From Paenibacillus sp. (GTDB lineage: Bacteria > Bacillota > Bacilli > Paenibacillales > Paenibacillaceae), in contig JAIRVF010000135.1 in the NCBI GenBank assembly GCA_031254035.1, forward strand, positions 1 through 64,000: a stretch of DNA of 64,000 nt. Reading direction: 5' to 3'. The position numbers and the translations under genes are program-made. This document shows positions 33,171 to 41,295 of this stretch, piece by piece. The stretch's first letter is position 1; each line of letters opens with the position of its first letter. The notes under the pieces were generated by a model. That model saw nothing but the letters and a program-made list of their open reading frames with translations, had not been told where the DNA came from and ran no database searches.

Positions 33171-33872
33171 ATGATGCCGGAAACGTTCGGAATTATTGGG
33201 GCAATGGATGAGGAAGTGGAGCTGCTTTTGACTGGAATGCAAGGCGCGGAAACCGTTGAAAAAGCGGGAATCCGTTATTATAAAGGTACATATCAGCAGC
33301 AAAATATCGTAGTATGCAAGTCAGGTGTAGGGAAAGTCAACGCGGCGGTCACAACTCAAATTTTGATCGACTCCTTTGGCGTCTCCAAGGTGCTCTTTAC
33401 GGGCGTAGCGGGAGCCGTTCATCCACAGCTGAACATCGGGGACATCGTCATTTCCTCCGAATGCCTGCAGCATGACATGGATGTCACAGCACTTGGTTTC
33501 GAACGTGGGGTTATTCCATACCAAGAGGTTTCTACCTTTCAAGCAGATAAGGGACTAATCGAATTGGCGGAAAAGGCCTGTGCTGAGCTTGGCGAGGTCA
33601 ACTGCCGTGTAGGACGTGTGTTGTCCGGTGACCAGTTTATCGCTAGCAGGGAGCAGGTTTCCTGGTTCTACGATCATTTGCAGGGAGCTTGCGCAGAGAT
33701 GGAAGGGGCCTCCGTTGCTCAGGTATGCTACATGAATGGGGTGCCGTTTGTGATCATCCGCTCAATGTCAGATAAGGCCGACGGCTCGGCACATGCGAAT
33801 TTTACCGAGTTTACTGTTGCCTCCTCGCGCCGTTCGCATGCCATCCTCGACTATATGCTTGGGCATATGTAG
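33171..33872 (+). CDS. mtnN: 5'-methylthioadenosine/S-adenosylhomocysteine nucleosidase
   Basis: Start at ATG 33171 (a second ATG follows at 33174) after AAAGGAGAC. The 233-residue protein shows FGIIGAMDEEVELLL, VVCKSGVGKVNAAVTTQIL, VLFTGVAGAVHPQLNIGDIV, GDQFIAS, AEMEGASVAQVC and RSMSDKADGSA with the catalytic Asp. It cleaves MTA and SAH to adenine plus sugar, which recycles SAM by-products. It is monocistronic between two terminators. Confidence 0.95.
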   Translation: MMPETFGIIGAMDEEVELLLTGMQGAETVEKAGIRYYKGTYQQQNIVVCKSGVGKVNAAVTTQILIDSFGVSKVLFTGVAGAVHPQLNIGDIVISSECLQHDMDVTALGFERGVIPYQEVSTFQADKGLIELAEKACAELGEVNCRVGRVLSGDQFIASREQVSWFYDHLQGACAEMEGASVAQVCYMNGVPFVIIRSMSDKADGSAHANFTEFTVASSRRSHAILDYMLGHM

Positions 33873-33885
33873 AATGGCTAAAACA

Positions 33886-33921
33886 GAAACAACTCCGGAA
33901 AACCATCCGGAGTTGTTTTTT
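33886..33921. terminator. Strong terminator after mtnN
   Basis: AAACAACTCCGG / CCGGAGTTGTTTTTT stem. It is followed by ATTAATAGAATTTTATAAG, similar to sequence beside the repeat at 57345. Confidence 0.9.
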
Positions 33922-33985
33922 AGATTAATAGAATTTTATAAGTTTTCAGCGAAGCTGAACGGTATTAAATCGTAAGAAAAAAGGC

Positions 33986-34618
33986 TTAGTACATAAAACG
34001 ATGTTGAAAACGGACCCGGTCAAACTGCTCTTCAGAAGAGATCGGGACATCACTGCCGACGCGGACCATCAGGCAGTTAGCTGGATGTGAGCAAATCTCT
34101 GGGTCGTCTGTCGCGTACCAGACCATATCCACGACTTTCATCAGCCGCTCCATCATTTTTCGGTAATCCCATACGCTCAGCCCGCTGCTCTTCAAGTCCC
34201 AGTGCCAGTAGTATTCCGTTGTGAACACGATATATTGTTCCATTTGTCCATCCTCGAAGGCGGTCTTAATCATTTTCTGACCAAGACCCAGTGAGCGGTA
34301 ATCATTGGCAACCTCGATGGCTCCGAGCTCGATCAGATCCTCCATATTTCCCTGAGACCAGCGTTCTTGCTCGTCCGGATAATGGAAGGTTACATAACCG
34401 ACAATGACATTTTCTTCACGGGTGATAATGATTCTGCCTTCATTCAGGCCAGCAATCTCCACAAGTGCATGATGCTGCTCGGCAGGGCGACGGAAAGCAT
34501 CGAGATCGGGGTGCATGGTCAATTCGGATAATCTTCCGGGTGGCACAGGTCCTTCAACGACCAAGCAGCGCTCCTCAAGAGGTATGGTTTGAACATGGTA
34601 CAGTTTAAGGTGTTCCAT
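33986..34618 (-). CDS. acuA: Acetoin utilisation-type protein acetyltransferase AcuA
   Basis: The 210-residue GNAT protein reads LIELGAIEVANDYRSLGLGQ, the acetyl-CoA loop R-S-L-G-L-G, with NVIVGYVTFHYPDE before and EYYWHWDLKSSGLSVWDYRK after. The B. subtilis AcuA homologue acetylates the catalytic Lys of AcsA and switches it off. It is divergent from acsA, as in B. subtilis, but acuB and acuC do not follow. The shared intergenic region has two cre-like sites, so CcpA control is likely. Confidence 0.88.
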   Translation of the reverse strand: MEHLKLYHVQTIPLEERCLVVEGPVPPGRLSELTMHPDLDAFRRPAEQHHALVEIAGLNEGRIIITREENVIVGYVTFHYPDEQERWSQGNMEDLIELGAIEVANDYRSLGLGQKMIKTAFEDGQMEQYIVFTTEYYWHWDLKSSGLSVWDYRKMMERLMKVVDMVWYATDDPEICSHPANCLMVRVGSDVPISSEEQFDRVRFQHRFMY

Positions 34619-34670
34619 CTAGACGCTCCTTTCCGCTTCTAACCTACTTATAGCAAAAAAACAATTAAAT

Positions 34671-34684
34671 GAAAAGCGATGACA
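34671..34684. promoter_or_regulatory. Candidate cre site upstream of acuA
   Basis: GAAAAGCGATGACA resembles TGNAANCGNWWWCA with about three mismatches and lies 53 bases before the acuA start. It is a weak match, listed because acuA is a known CcpA target in Bacillus. Confidence 0.35.
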
Positions 34685-34865
34685 GGAACTTTCATCCTAT
34701 GCTATAATAATTTTTGACATAAAATAGTCACAACTTTTGATCTTTTTAACATCAACCAGACCTACTGTAATATGTGTTTTACGCTTATCAGAATCATCGG
34801 AACTTTTCGTTTTGAAGACTGATTACGTGTGTATGTTGTCATTATGGCATGGAATCATACAAGAT

Positions 34866-34879
34866 TGTAAGCGCTGCCC
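34866..34879. promoter_or_regulatory. Candidate cre site upstream of acsA
   Basis: TGTAAGCGCTGCCC matches the TGTAANCGNTNNCA cre consensus except at the last base. It lies 44 bases before the acsA start, where CcpA would block expression in glucose. Confidence 0.6.
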
Positions 34880-34922
34880 TATCATTTATTTTTTTGGGGA
34901 GAAACAGAGGGAGGATGAAAGT

Positions 34923-36647
34923 ATGGATCAAAATCAAAATGAAGTATTGGGGAGCGTTGTTACAACGTCTAACCTAGGCAATTACGACGAAGCCCGCTCA
35001 CAGTTTCAATGGGAAGAAGTAGAAAAGCATTTCAGCTGGTATGAAACCGGGAAGGTTAATATGGCGTATGAAGCCATCGACCGCCATGTTGCGGAAGGCC
35101 GCGGTGACAAGAAGGCTTTACTTTTTAGCGATGCTTCGCGTAATGAAAGTTATACCTTCGCTGATTTGAAAGAACAGTCCGATCGATTCGGCAACGTTCT
35201 TCGCAAGCATGGAATCGGCAAAGGCGACCGGGTTTTTATCTTCATGCCGCGCAGTCCGGAGCTCTATATATCTCTCATGGGTATTTTGAAGGTTGGAGCC
35301 GTTGTAGGCCCACTGTTTGAAGCGTTTATGGAAGCAGCCGTCAAGGACCGTCTGGAGGATAGCGGAGCTGTTGCGCTCGTTACGACAACCCAGTTGCTCG
35401 GACGCGTGAAGCGGGATGAACTGCCTGAACTGAAACATATTATTGTCATAGGTGATCAAGTGGAAGAAGACGGACAAATCTTGGATTTTTCCAAGGAGAT
35501 GAATGAGGCCTCTTCCGACCTTCAAATGGAATGGCTTGATCGCAATGACGGATTAATTATACATTATACTTCCGGATCAACGGGTAAGCCCAAAGGTGTA
35601 TTCCATGTTCAGAACGCCATGATACAGCATTATTATACAGGTAAAATGGTGCTGGATTTGCGTGAAGACGATATTTATTGGTGCACGGGCGACCCCGGCT
35701 GGGTAACAGGAACTTCCTACGGGATCTTTGCACCATGGCTGAACGGCGTAACGAATGTTGTCCGAGGAGGCCGTTTCAGCCCCCAAGACTGGTACGGTAC
35801 GATCGTCAAAAATAAGGTTACGGTATGGTACAGTGCTCCAACGGCATTCCGCATGCTGATGGGAGCCGGATCCGATATCATTTCCCAATTCGATTTGAGT
35901 AGTCTGCGCCATGTACTCTCCGTAGGGGAGCCTCTTAACCCTGAAGTTGTTCGCTGGGGGCATAAGGTGTATGGCCAGCGTATCCATGACACCTGGTGGA
36001 TGACGGAAACAGGAGGCCATTTGATCTGTAACTACCCATCCATGGATATTAAGCCAGGTTCCATGGGGCGCCCAATCCCGGGCGTGCAGGCGGCGATTCT
36101 TGATGATAATGGCAACGAGGTTCCGCCTTACACTATGGGGAATCTTGCAATAAAGACACCTTGGCCGTCGATGATGAATCAGATCTGGAAGAACCCTGCC
36201 AAGTATCAGGAATACTTCCGGATTCCAGGCTGGTATATTTCCGGCGACTCGGCTTATATGGACGAAGAAGGTTACTTCTGGTTCCAGGGCCGCGTTGACG
36301 ATGTCATTAATTCTTCCGGTGAACGAATTGGACCGTTTGAGGTAGAAAGCAAACTGGTCGAACACCCTGCGGTAGCGGAAGCTGGCGTAATCGGCAAACC
36401 AGATGCGATCCGTGGTGAAATTATCAAGGCGTTCATCGCACTCCGGGAAGGTTATCATGAATCCGAAGAGTTAAAGAATGAAATTTATAAATTCGTCAAA
36501 GAAGGATTGTCAGCCCACGCGGCTCCACGAGAAATTGAATTCCGCGACAAACTGCCGAAGACGAGATCCGGAAAGATTATGCGCCGGGTACTCAAAGCAT
36601 GGGAGCTGAATCTCCCTACGGGCGATCTTTCTACCATTGAGGATTAA
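34923..36647 (+). CDS. acsA: Acetyl-CoA synthetase
   Basis: ATG 34923 has AGGGAGG 8 bases upstream. The 574-residue ANL-family enzyme has YTSGSTGKPKGVFHVQ (ATP loop), WCTGDPGWVTGTSYG, WWMTETGG, SGDSAYMDEEGYFWFQGR and PKTRSGKIMRRVLK, whose Lys551 is the catalytic residue and the expected AcuA target. It makes acetyl-CoA from acetate, ATP and CoA through acetyl-AMP. Regulation by CcpA and AcuA is inferred from the adjacent sites and gene. Confidence 0.95.
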   Translation: MDQNQNEVLGSVVTTSNLGNYDEARSQFQWEEVEKHFSWYETGKVNMAYEAIDRHVAEGRGDKKALLFSDASRNESYTFADLKEQSDRFGNVLRKHGIGKGDRVFIFMPRSPELYISLMGILKVGAVVGPLFEAFMEAAVKDRLEDSGAVALVTTTQLLGRVKRDELPELKHIIVIGDQVEEDGQILDFSKEMNEASSDLQMEWLDRNDGLIIHYTSGSTGKPKGVFHVQNAMIQHYYTGKMVLDLREDDIYWCTGDPGWVTGTSYGIFAPWLNGVTNVVRGGRFSPQDWYGTIVKNKVTVWYSAPTAFRMLMGAGSDIISQFDLSSLRHVLSVGEPLNPEVVRWGHKVYGQRIHDTWWMTETGGHLICNYPSMDIKPGSMGRPIPGVQAAILDDNGNEVPPYTMGNLAIKTPWPSMMNQIWKNPAKYQEYFRIPGWYISGDSAYMDEEGYFWFQGRVDDVINSSGERIGPFEVESKLVEHPAVAEAGVIGKPDAIRGEIIKAFIALREGYHESEELKNEIYKFVKEGLSAHAAPREIEFRDKLPKTRSGKIMRRVLKAWELNLPTGDLSTIED

Positions 36648-36676
36648 TCGTAATATCATATTGATGATACAAGGAA

Positions 36677-36710
36677 GCACCGGATCAATCGTTCCGGTGC
36701 ATTTTTCTTT
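36677..36710 (+). terminator. Terminator of acsA
   Basis: GCACCGG / CCGGTGC stem followed by ATTTTTCTTTT. Confidence 0.85.
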
Positions 36711-36740
36711 TAACATGTTCTCGGCCCATTTTTCTCACAA

Positions 36741-36776
36741 AAAAGCCTTATCCTACAGCAATATGCAGGATAAGGC
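36741..36776 (-). terminator. Terminator of the class A PBP gene
   Basis: GCCTTATCCT / AGGATAAGGC stem with TTTT on its minus-strand 3' side. Confidence 0.85.
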
Positions 36777-36795
36777 CTCACTTCAGAAATTTGCT

Positions 36796-39700
36796 TTATT
36801 TCTTCTCGAAAAACGATGCGGCAGATGGTTTGGATTCACCAACGGAATTGACGGCCGTAACCCGGAAATAACCTTGGATTGGGGCCGTTATTTCGTATTG
36901 GAAACCTGGTTCCCGACTGGATCCGATCTTGTTGTACGGTCCTTCAGGCTTTTCACTGGAATAGATATGATATTCCGTAACCATCTCCGCAGAAGCGGAT
37001 GGGTCCCATTGGAACTGGATTCCGTTATCCAACTGCGCAAATTGTAATCCTGTAGGCGCGGCCGGAGTGGAAGTCAGACCCTGCTCCGGGTCAGTAATAT
37101 CCGGAATATCTGGAAGTTCCGTACCCGAGTCGCCGTTCCCGCCAGGAGTAGTAGATTCCGTTTTGTCTCCGGGCTCTTGGATACTTCCACCGCCCAGACT
37201 GTTGACAGTGGCGCTAGGTACCGATTCCTTGCCAGCAACATCGACGGCGGTAACATAAAAGGATGATCCGGCATCTGCAGCGTTGGTGAAGGAAGTTGCA
37301 TTTCCTACTAGGACCACACTTCCTGTATTTTGGAAGGAGCCCCCATTTTGGGAACGGTACAGCCGATATCCGACGACATCTGCTTGACCGGAAGGATTGA
37401 AAGTGATGGTTGCTTTGCTTCCGTTTAGAGACATCCTGACGTTGGCTGGAGCCGACGGGGCGCTTCCATCATCTACACGCGGGTCGATTTGGGTTGGCAT
37501 ATCTTTACCAGCATCCCTTGGAATGTAGTTTGCCAACGGTTCATGACCTCTACGCATTTTAGCGAAGGCAGCCTCAAGCTCCTTGATGAGATCAGGAATC
37601 GGCTTTTCGCGATTGACAACCACTTTTTCCAACAGCATATCCGTAGGCGTTTCATCTTTCGGAATATAATTGACTCCGTTATACGTGATGTATTTTACCT
37701 TGGCGATTCCGTCATCGCTGCTTGTAGGAACGTATTTAACGTTAAATAAATCCGTTACAAATTTATCCGTTAACGATGTAGGAATTTTGCCGCTGTACGC
37801 GGATACCGTTTTGGAAATGATGCCATCCGGCTTTCCGAACTTTGGTGTCGTAAATAAATCCGGTTCTTTGTCGGTAATCTCGTTCATCATTAGTGTCCAT
37901 AGGGACTGCGCACGTTTTCTGGCATCTTTCGTATCCAGGGTGTATTTTGGTTCCTTGTAGCCAACCCATACCCCAAGCGTAACATCCGGTGAATATCCCA
38001 TAAACCATACATCCGCATAGTTTTGTGTGGAACCGGTTTTGCCCACAATTGGGATTTTACTGAGATGCTTATAATTTTTACGTACGATGTCGCCCGTACC
38101 TTCCGTTACTACGGTGCGAAGCATATCGGTCATCAGGTAAGCTGTCTGCTTAGAAAATGCCTGAACCGGTTTAGCCTCGTGCTGATATATGATTTTACCG
38201 TTCGAGTCCACAATCTTTCCGATCATATAGGCATCATTAAAGGAACCCTGGTTTCCAATAGCGCTGTATGCATTGGTCAACTCCTCAACGGTCACACCGT
38301 ATGTTAAACCGCCTAGCACTCCCGTAAAATGAGAATAATCTTCTTTTGTGAGGGTAGTTATTCCTAATTTCTTTGAGAAGGCCCAGGCGTTGTCGATGCC
38401 AACAACGTTGTTGAACAGCTTCAATGCAATGGTATTAACTGATTTATTCAAAGCTGTGCGCGCTGACATGAGGCCGCTGTAACCTTTAGACGCGTTTTTA
38501 GGAATATGGAAACCCTTTTGACCGTCTTTCAAAATAATTGGAGCATCGTCCAAAATGCTTGCAGGCTGAATAGCGCCGGATTCTAGTGCGGGTAGGTATG
38601 CCGCAATTGGTTTCATGGCCGAACCTGGCTGACGAATCATCTGCGTAGCATAGTTCATCTGCTCTTTGTTAAAATCACGGCCCTCGAGCATTCCTAGAAT
38701 GGCACCTGTCTTGTTATCGATCATCATGGCCGCTGTCTGCTCGGGACCTTTGGTTTTGCTGTCCGGACCGAAGTTATTCTTGTTTTCACCTATCTTATGC
38801 ATGGAACTATACACACGCTTGTCGATGGTGGTATATACTCGGTATCCGCCGGTCTTAAGCTGCTGATTCGCCGCTTCCAGAAGTTCGCTGTTGTCTTCGC
38901 CCGACGACGGATCTTTTCCGGCTTCTTTGAGATTAAGCTGCATGAGGATATCCGAAGCCTGGCGCTCTACTTCCATCATCAAGTAAGGATAGGTCGTATA
39001 TGCCTTATCCATAGGTGGTGCCAATGCTTTGCGGATATCAAAGGCCATCGCTTCCTGATACTGAGCATCGGTAATTTTGTTCTCTTCCAGCATACGCCGC
39101 AGCACGAGGTGCTGGCGGTCCAGGGCACGCTTAAACGCGTCCGGGTTGAACCCCTTGGAGTTATACGCGGAATATTTCGTCGGAAGCTGAGGCAAACCTG
39201 CCAAATAGGCAGACTCGGCAATATTAAGCTGGCTTAAATCATTAATATTAAAAAGGCCTTTTGCAGCCGCTTTAACTCCGTACAAATTATATCCGCTAGC
39301 CCCCTTGCCGAAAGGCACCTTGTTCAGGTAAGCAGTCAATATTTCTTCTTTTGTCATAAAACGCTCGAGACGCAGAGAAAGCAAGATTTCCTTAATCTTG
39401 CGGTCATCGGTCTTGTCGAGGCTCAAAAAGACACGTCTGGCAAGCTGCTGCGTCAACGTACTTCCACCCGTTTGCACGGATTCATGAAGCAGCTTTTGTT
39501 TGACGGCACGTAAGGTACCCTTGAGGTCCACGCCTTTATGCGTGAAAAAGTCGTTGTCTTCTATGGAAACAACTGCATTGATGACTGTAATCGGAATCTG
39601 TTTGTATTCCACAGGACGTCTGTCCTCATCTGTGCGGATCTGACCGATCGGCGTCGTTTGATCGCCAAAATAAGCAAAGCTGGTGATGGCGTTTTCACTC

Positions 39701-39909
39701 ATCTTTTGATCGATCAAAGTCCTTGAGCGGACAGGTTCATCCTTCACTTTGTAAGCAACGTAGCCCATGGCGGTGCCGCCGACAAACAGAACTCCCATTA
39801 GACCAACGACAAATATCCATAGGATGACGAGCCCCGTCGTCCGGGCAATGGAACGTTGACGCCTTGTGGCAGGCGGCTTATCGGTTTTTTTATTGTTGTT
39901 TTCAACCAT
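36796..39909 (-). CDS. Class A penicillin-binding protein with C-terminal fibronectin III domains
   Basis: The 1037-residue protein has a cytoplasmic basic N-terminus and one membrane helix (about 26-52). The GT51 glycosyltransferase domain shows IEDNDFFTHKGVD with catalytic Glu, GGSTLTQQLARR and KIKEILLSLRLE. The transpeptidase has RQPGSAMKPI (SxxK), NKSVNTIA (SxN) and VGKTGST (KTG). Two fibronectin-III-like domains follow (about 800-890 and 945-1035), split by a Pro/Gly/Thr linker. It polymerises and crosslinks peptidoglycan. The SAMK active site differs from the common STFK. It precedes rpsD on the same strand's far side. Confidence 0.92.
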   Translation of the reverse strand: MVENNNKKTDKPPATRRQRSIARTTGLVILWIFVVGLMGVLFVGGTAMGYVAYKVKDEPVRSRTLIDQKMSENAITSFAYFGDQTTPIGQIRTDEDRRPVEYKQIPITVINAVVSIEDNDFFTHKGVDLKGTLRAVKQKLLHESVQTGGSTLTQQLARRVFLSLDKTDDRKIKEILLSLRLERFMTKEEILTAYLNKVPFGKGASGYNLYGVKAAAKGLFNINDLSQLNIAESAYLAGLPQLPTKYSAYNSKGFNPDAFKRALDRQHLVLRRMLEENKITDAQYQEAMAFDIRKALAPPMDKAYTTYPYLMMEVERQASDILMQLNLKEAGKDPSSGEDNSELLEAANQQLKTGGYRVYTTIDKRVYSSMHKIGENKNNFGPDSKTKGPEQTAAMMIDNKTGAILGMLEGRDFNKEQMNYATQMIRQPGSAMKPIAAYLPALESGAIQPASILDDAPIILKDGQKGFHIPKNASKGYSGLMSARTALNKSVNTIALKLFNNVVGIDNAWAFSKKLGITTLTKEDYSHFTGVLGGLTYGVTVEELTNAYSAIGNQGSFNDAYMIGKIVDSNGKIIYQHEAKPVQAFSKQTAYLMTDMLRTVVTEGTGDIVRKNYKHLSKIPIVGKTGSTQNYADVWFMGYSPDVTLGVWVGYKEPKYTLDTKDARKRAQSLWTLMMNEITDKEPDLFTTPKFGKPDGIISKTVSAYSGKIPTSLTDKFVTDLFNVKYVPTSSDDGIAKVKYITYNGVNYIPKDETPTDMLLEKVVVNREKPIPDLIKELEAAFAKMRRGHEPLANYIPRDAGKDMPTQIDPRVDDGSAPSAPANVRMSLNGSKATITFNPSGQADVVGYRLYRSQNGGSFQNTGSVVLVGNATSFTNAADAGSSFYVTAVDVAGKESVPSATVNSLGGGSIQEPGDKTESTTPGGNGDSGTELPDIPDITDPEQGLTSTPAAPTGLQFAQLDNGIQFQWDPSASAEMVTEYHIYSSEKPEGPYNKIGSSREPGFQYEITAPIQGYFRVTAVNSVGESKPSAASFFEKK

Positions 39910-40006
39910 TCGCGTGCGTTCCTCCTTTTAACGGAACTATTATAGCATAATTTGTGGGTTTTGAATGCAGGGAACGAATGAGGGTTTTTTTTAATCTTCA
40001 AAATTG

Positions 40007-40126
40007 GGCTCAATACTGTAGTTATTGACGTTATGCGAAGTAGACGCTGTGGTTACGGATTGTTCTTCCGTAGGAATGATTCGTACTTGTAGCGTCTTAC
40101 AGCGAGCAAGAGGTTTAACATGACCT
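40007..40126 (+). repeat. MITE-like intergenic repeat, copy 2
   Basis: GGCTCAATACTG, TTATGCGA and TGGTTACGGAT match copy 1 at 15217 in order and spacing, including a TTGACG-17-TGTGGT promoter-like pair. The right half has diverged, so the end is approximate. It sits between two genes transcribed leftward. Confidence 0.5.
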
Positions 40127-40137
40127 ACCTATAAACG

Positions 40138-40173
40138 ACAAAAATCCCGAAGCCAAAGGCTCCGGGATTTTTT
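40138..40173 (-). terminator. Terminator of rpsD
   Basis: AAAATCCCGGAGCC / GGCTTCGGGATTTTT stem on the minus strand. Confidence 0.9.
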
Positions 40174-40184
40174 CAAAGCAACGA

Positions 40185-40787
40185 TTAACGGTTGTAGAAT
40201 TCGACGATTTGTTTTTCGTCGATGTCTTGGGAAAGTTCAGCGCGTTCAGGCAAACGGATAAATTTACCTTCCAAAGCTGTGTCATTGTATTCCAGGTAGC
40301 CTGGAAGATGGCTGCGGTTTTCCAAAGCTTCTTTAACAGAAGAAAGACCGCGGCTTCTTTCACGAAGACCGATAACGTCACCAATGTTCACCATGTAAGA
40401 AGCAACGTCAACCTTTTTGCCGTTTACAGTGATGTGGCCATGGGATACCAGCTGACGTGAGCCAGCACGGGAGTTAGCAAAGCCAAGACGGTAAACGAGG
40501 TTGTCCAGACGGCTTTCCAGCAGGAACATAAAGTTCTCACCAGCGATGCCTTGCATTTTTTGCGCTCTGTGGAACAGAGTGCTGAACTGCTTTTCACCCA
40601 AACCGTACATATGACGCAGTTTTTGCTTTTCAGCAAGCTGCATACCGTAGTTGCTTACTTTTCTCCGTTGGTTAGGACCATGTTGACCCGGAGGGAAAGG
40701 GCGTTTTGCTAATTCTTTGCCAGTACCGCTCAGGGAGATGCCCAGACGGCGGCTCAATTTAAATTTAGGACCAGTGTAACGTGCCAT
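40185..40787 (-). CDS. rpsD: Ribosomal protein S4
   Basis: ATG 40787 follows AAAGGAG about 10 bases upstream. The 200-residue protein is clear S4: MARYTGPKFKLSRRLGIS, KRPFPPGQHGPNQRRKVS, EKQKLRHMYGLGEKQF and the S4 RNA-binding domain ESRLDNLVYRLGFANSRAGSR...HGHITVNGKKVD. It binds 16S rRNA early in 30S assembly and regulates its own mRNA in Bacillus. The lone-gene layout matches B. subtilis, where rpsD is separate from the ribosomal operons. Confidence 0.97.
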   Translation of the reverse strand: MARYTGPKFKLSRRLGISLSGTGKELAKRPFPPGQHGPNQRRKVSNYGMQLAEKQKLRHMYGLGEKQFSTLFHRAQKMQGIAGENFMFLLESRLDNLVYRLGFANSRAGSRQLVSHGHITVNGKKVDVASYMVNIGDVIGLRERSRGLSSVKEALENRSHLPGYLEYNDTALEGKFIRLPERAELSQDIDEKQIVEFYNR

Positions 40788-40985
40788 GTTATAGTAGACT
40801 CCTTTATTTTCAAATAATGTGAAGTAGGGCTCTATTTGCGCCGGGTAAGTTGATTGTGCTAGCCTTATCGGCAATGGCACCTGATTGAAAAGTTCAGCCG
40901 CTGTTCGATCAGTAACAAACCACGTGAGGGTGACACAACTGTTACGCCCAAAATTCAGACTGTCATACAGTCTTGTTCAACAATA
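40788..40985 (-). promoter_or_regulatory. Probable S4-autoregulated 5' leader of rpsD
   Basis: About 200 bases before rpsD contain several inverted repeats (GACTGTATGACAGTC, GTTGTGTCACCC/GGTGACAC) and the phrase GTGCCATTGCCGATAAGGC near the start. Firmicute rpsD genes have an S4-binding leader that represses translation. The fold was not computed, so the extent is approximate. Confidence 0.4.
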
Positions 40986-41295
40986 GATTTTAAACGAAAG
41001 ACTAGGAGGAAGTCAAGTCCTGAGAAATATCGAGAAAAGTCTAATTTTGTCGATAGGGCTTTAGTCCCAAAAAAGTAGGACGAATATCTGAAATGTTGAT
41101 GCAAAATCAGTTTGGAGAGAGTAGAATAAGATTATAAATACCAATTAAATTTCTCTTTATTGAATGCGCAAATTGAACTTATGATATGTGAGTTAAAGTA
41201 ATTGCTCGTCGACCATTTTGAATTTTAGTTTATCAAGGCCGAATGTGGTGCCATAAAAGACACCTTTTTAACACGGTGTAAAGGAGCGCCTGCTA
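40986..41295. other. Intergenic region, promoter of rpsD leader and of the GGDEF gene
   Basis: These 310 AT-rich bases lie between divergent genes. No ORF or RNA gene is convincing. TAAAGGAGC just before 41296 is the ribosome binding site of the GGDEF gene. Confidence 0.3.

Noticed and set aside
35577..36458. Long antisense ORF within acsA
   Set aside because: It is a shadow of the well-supported acsA gene.
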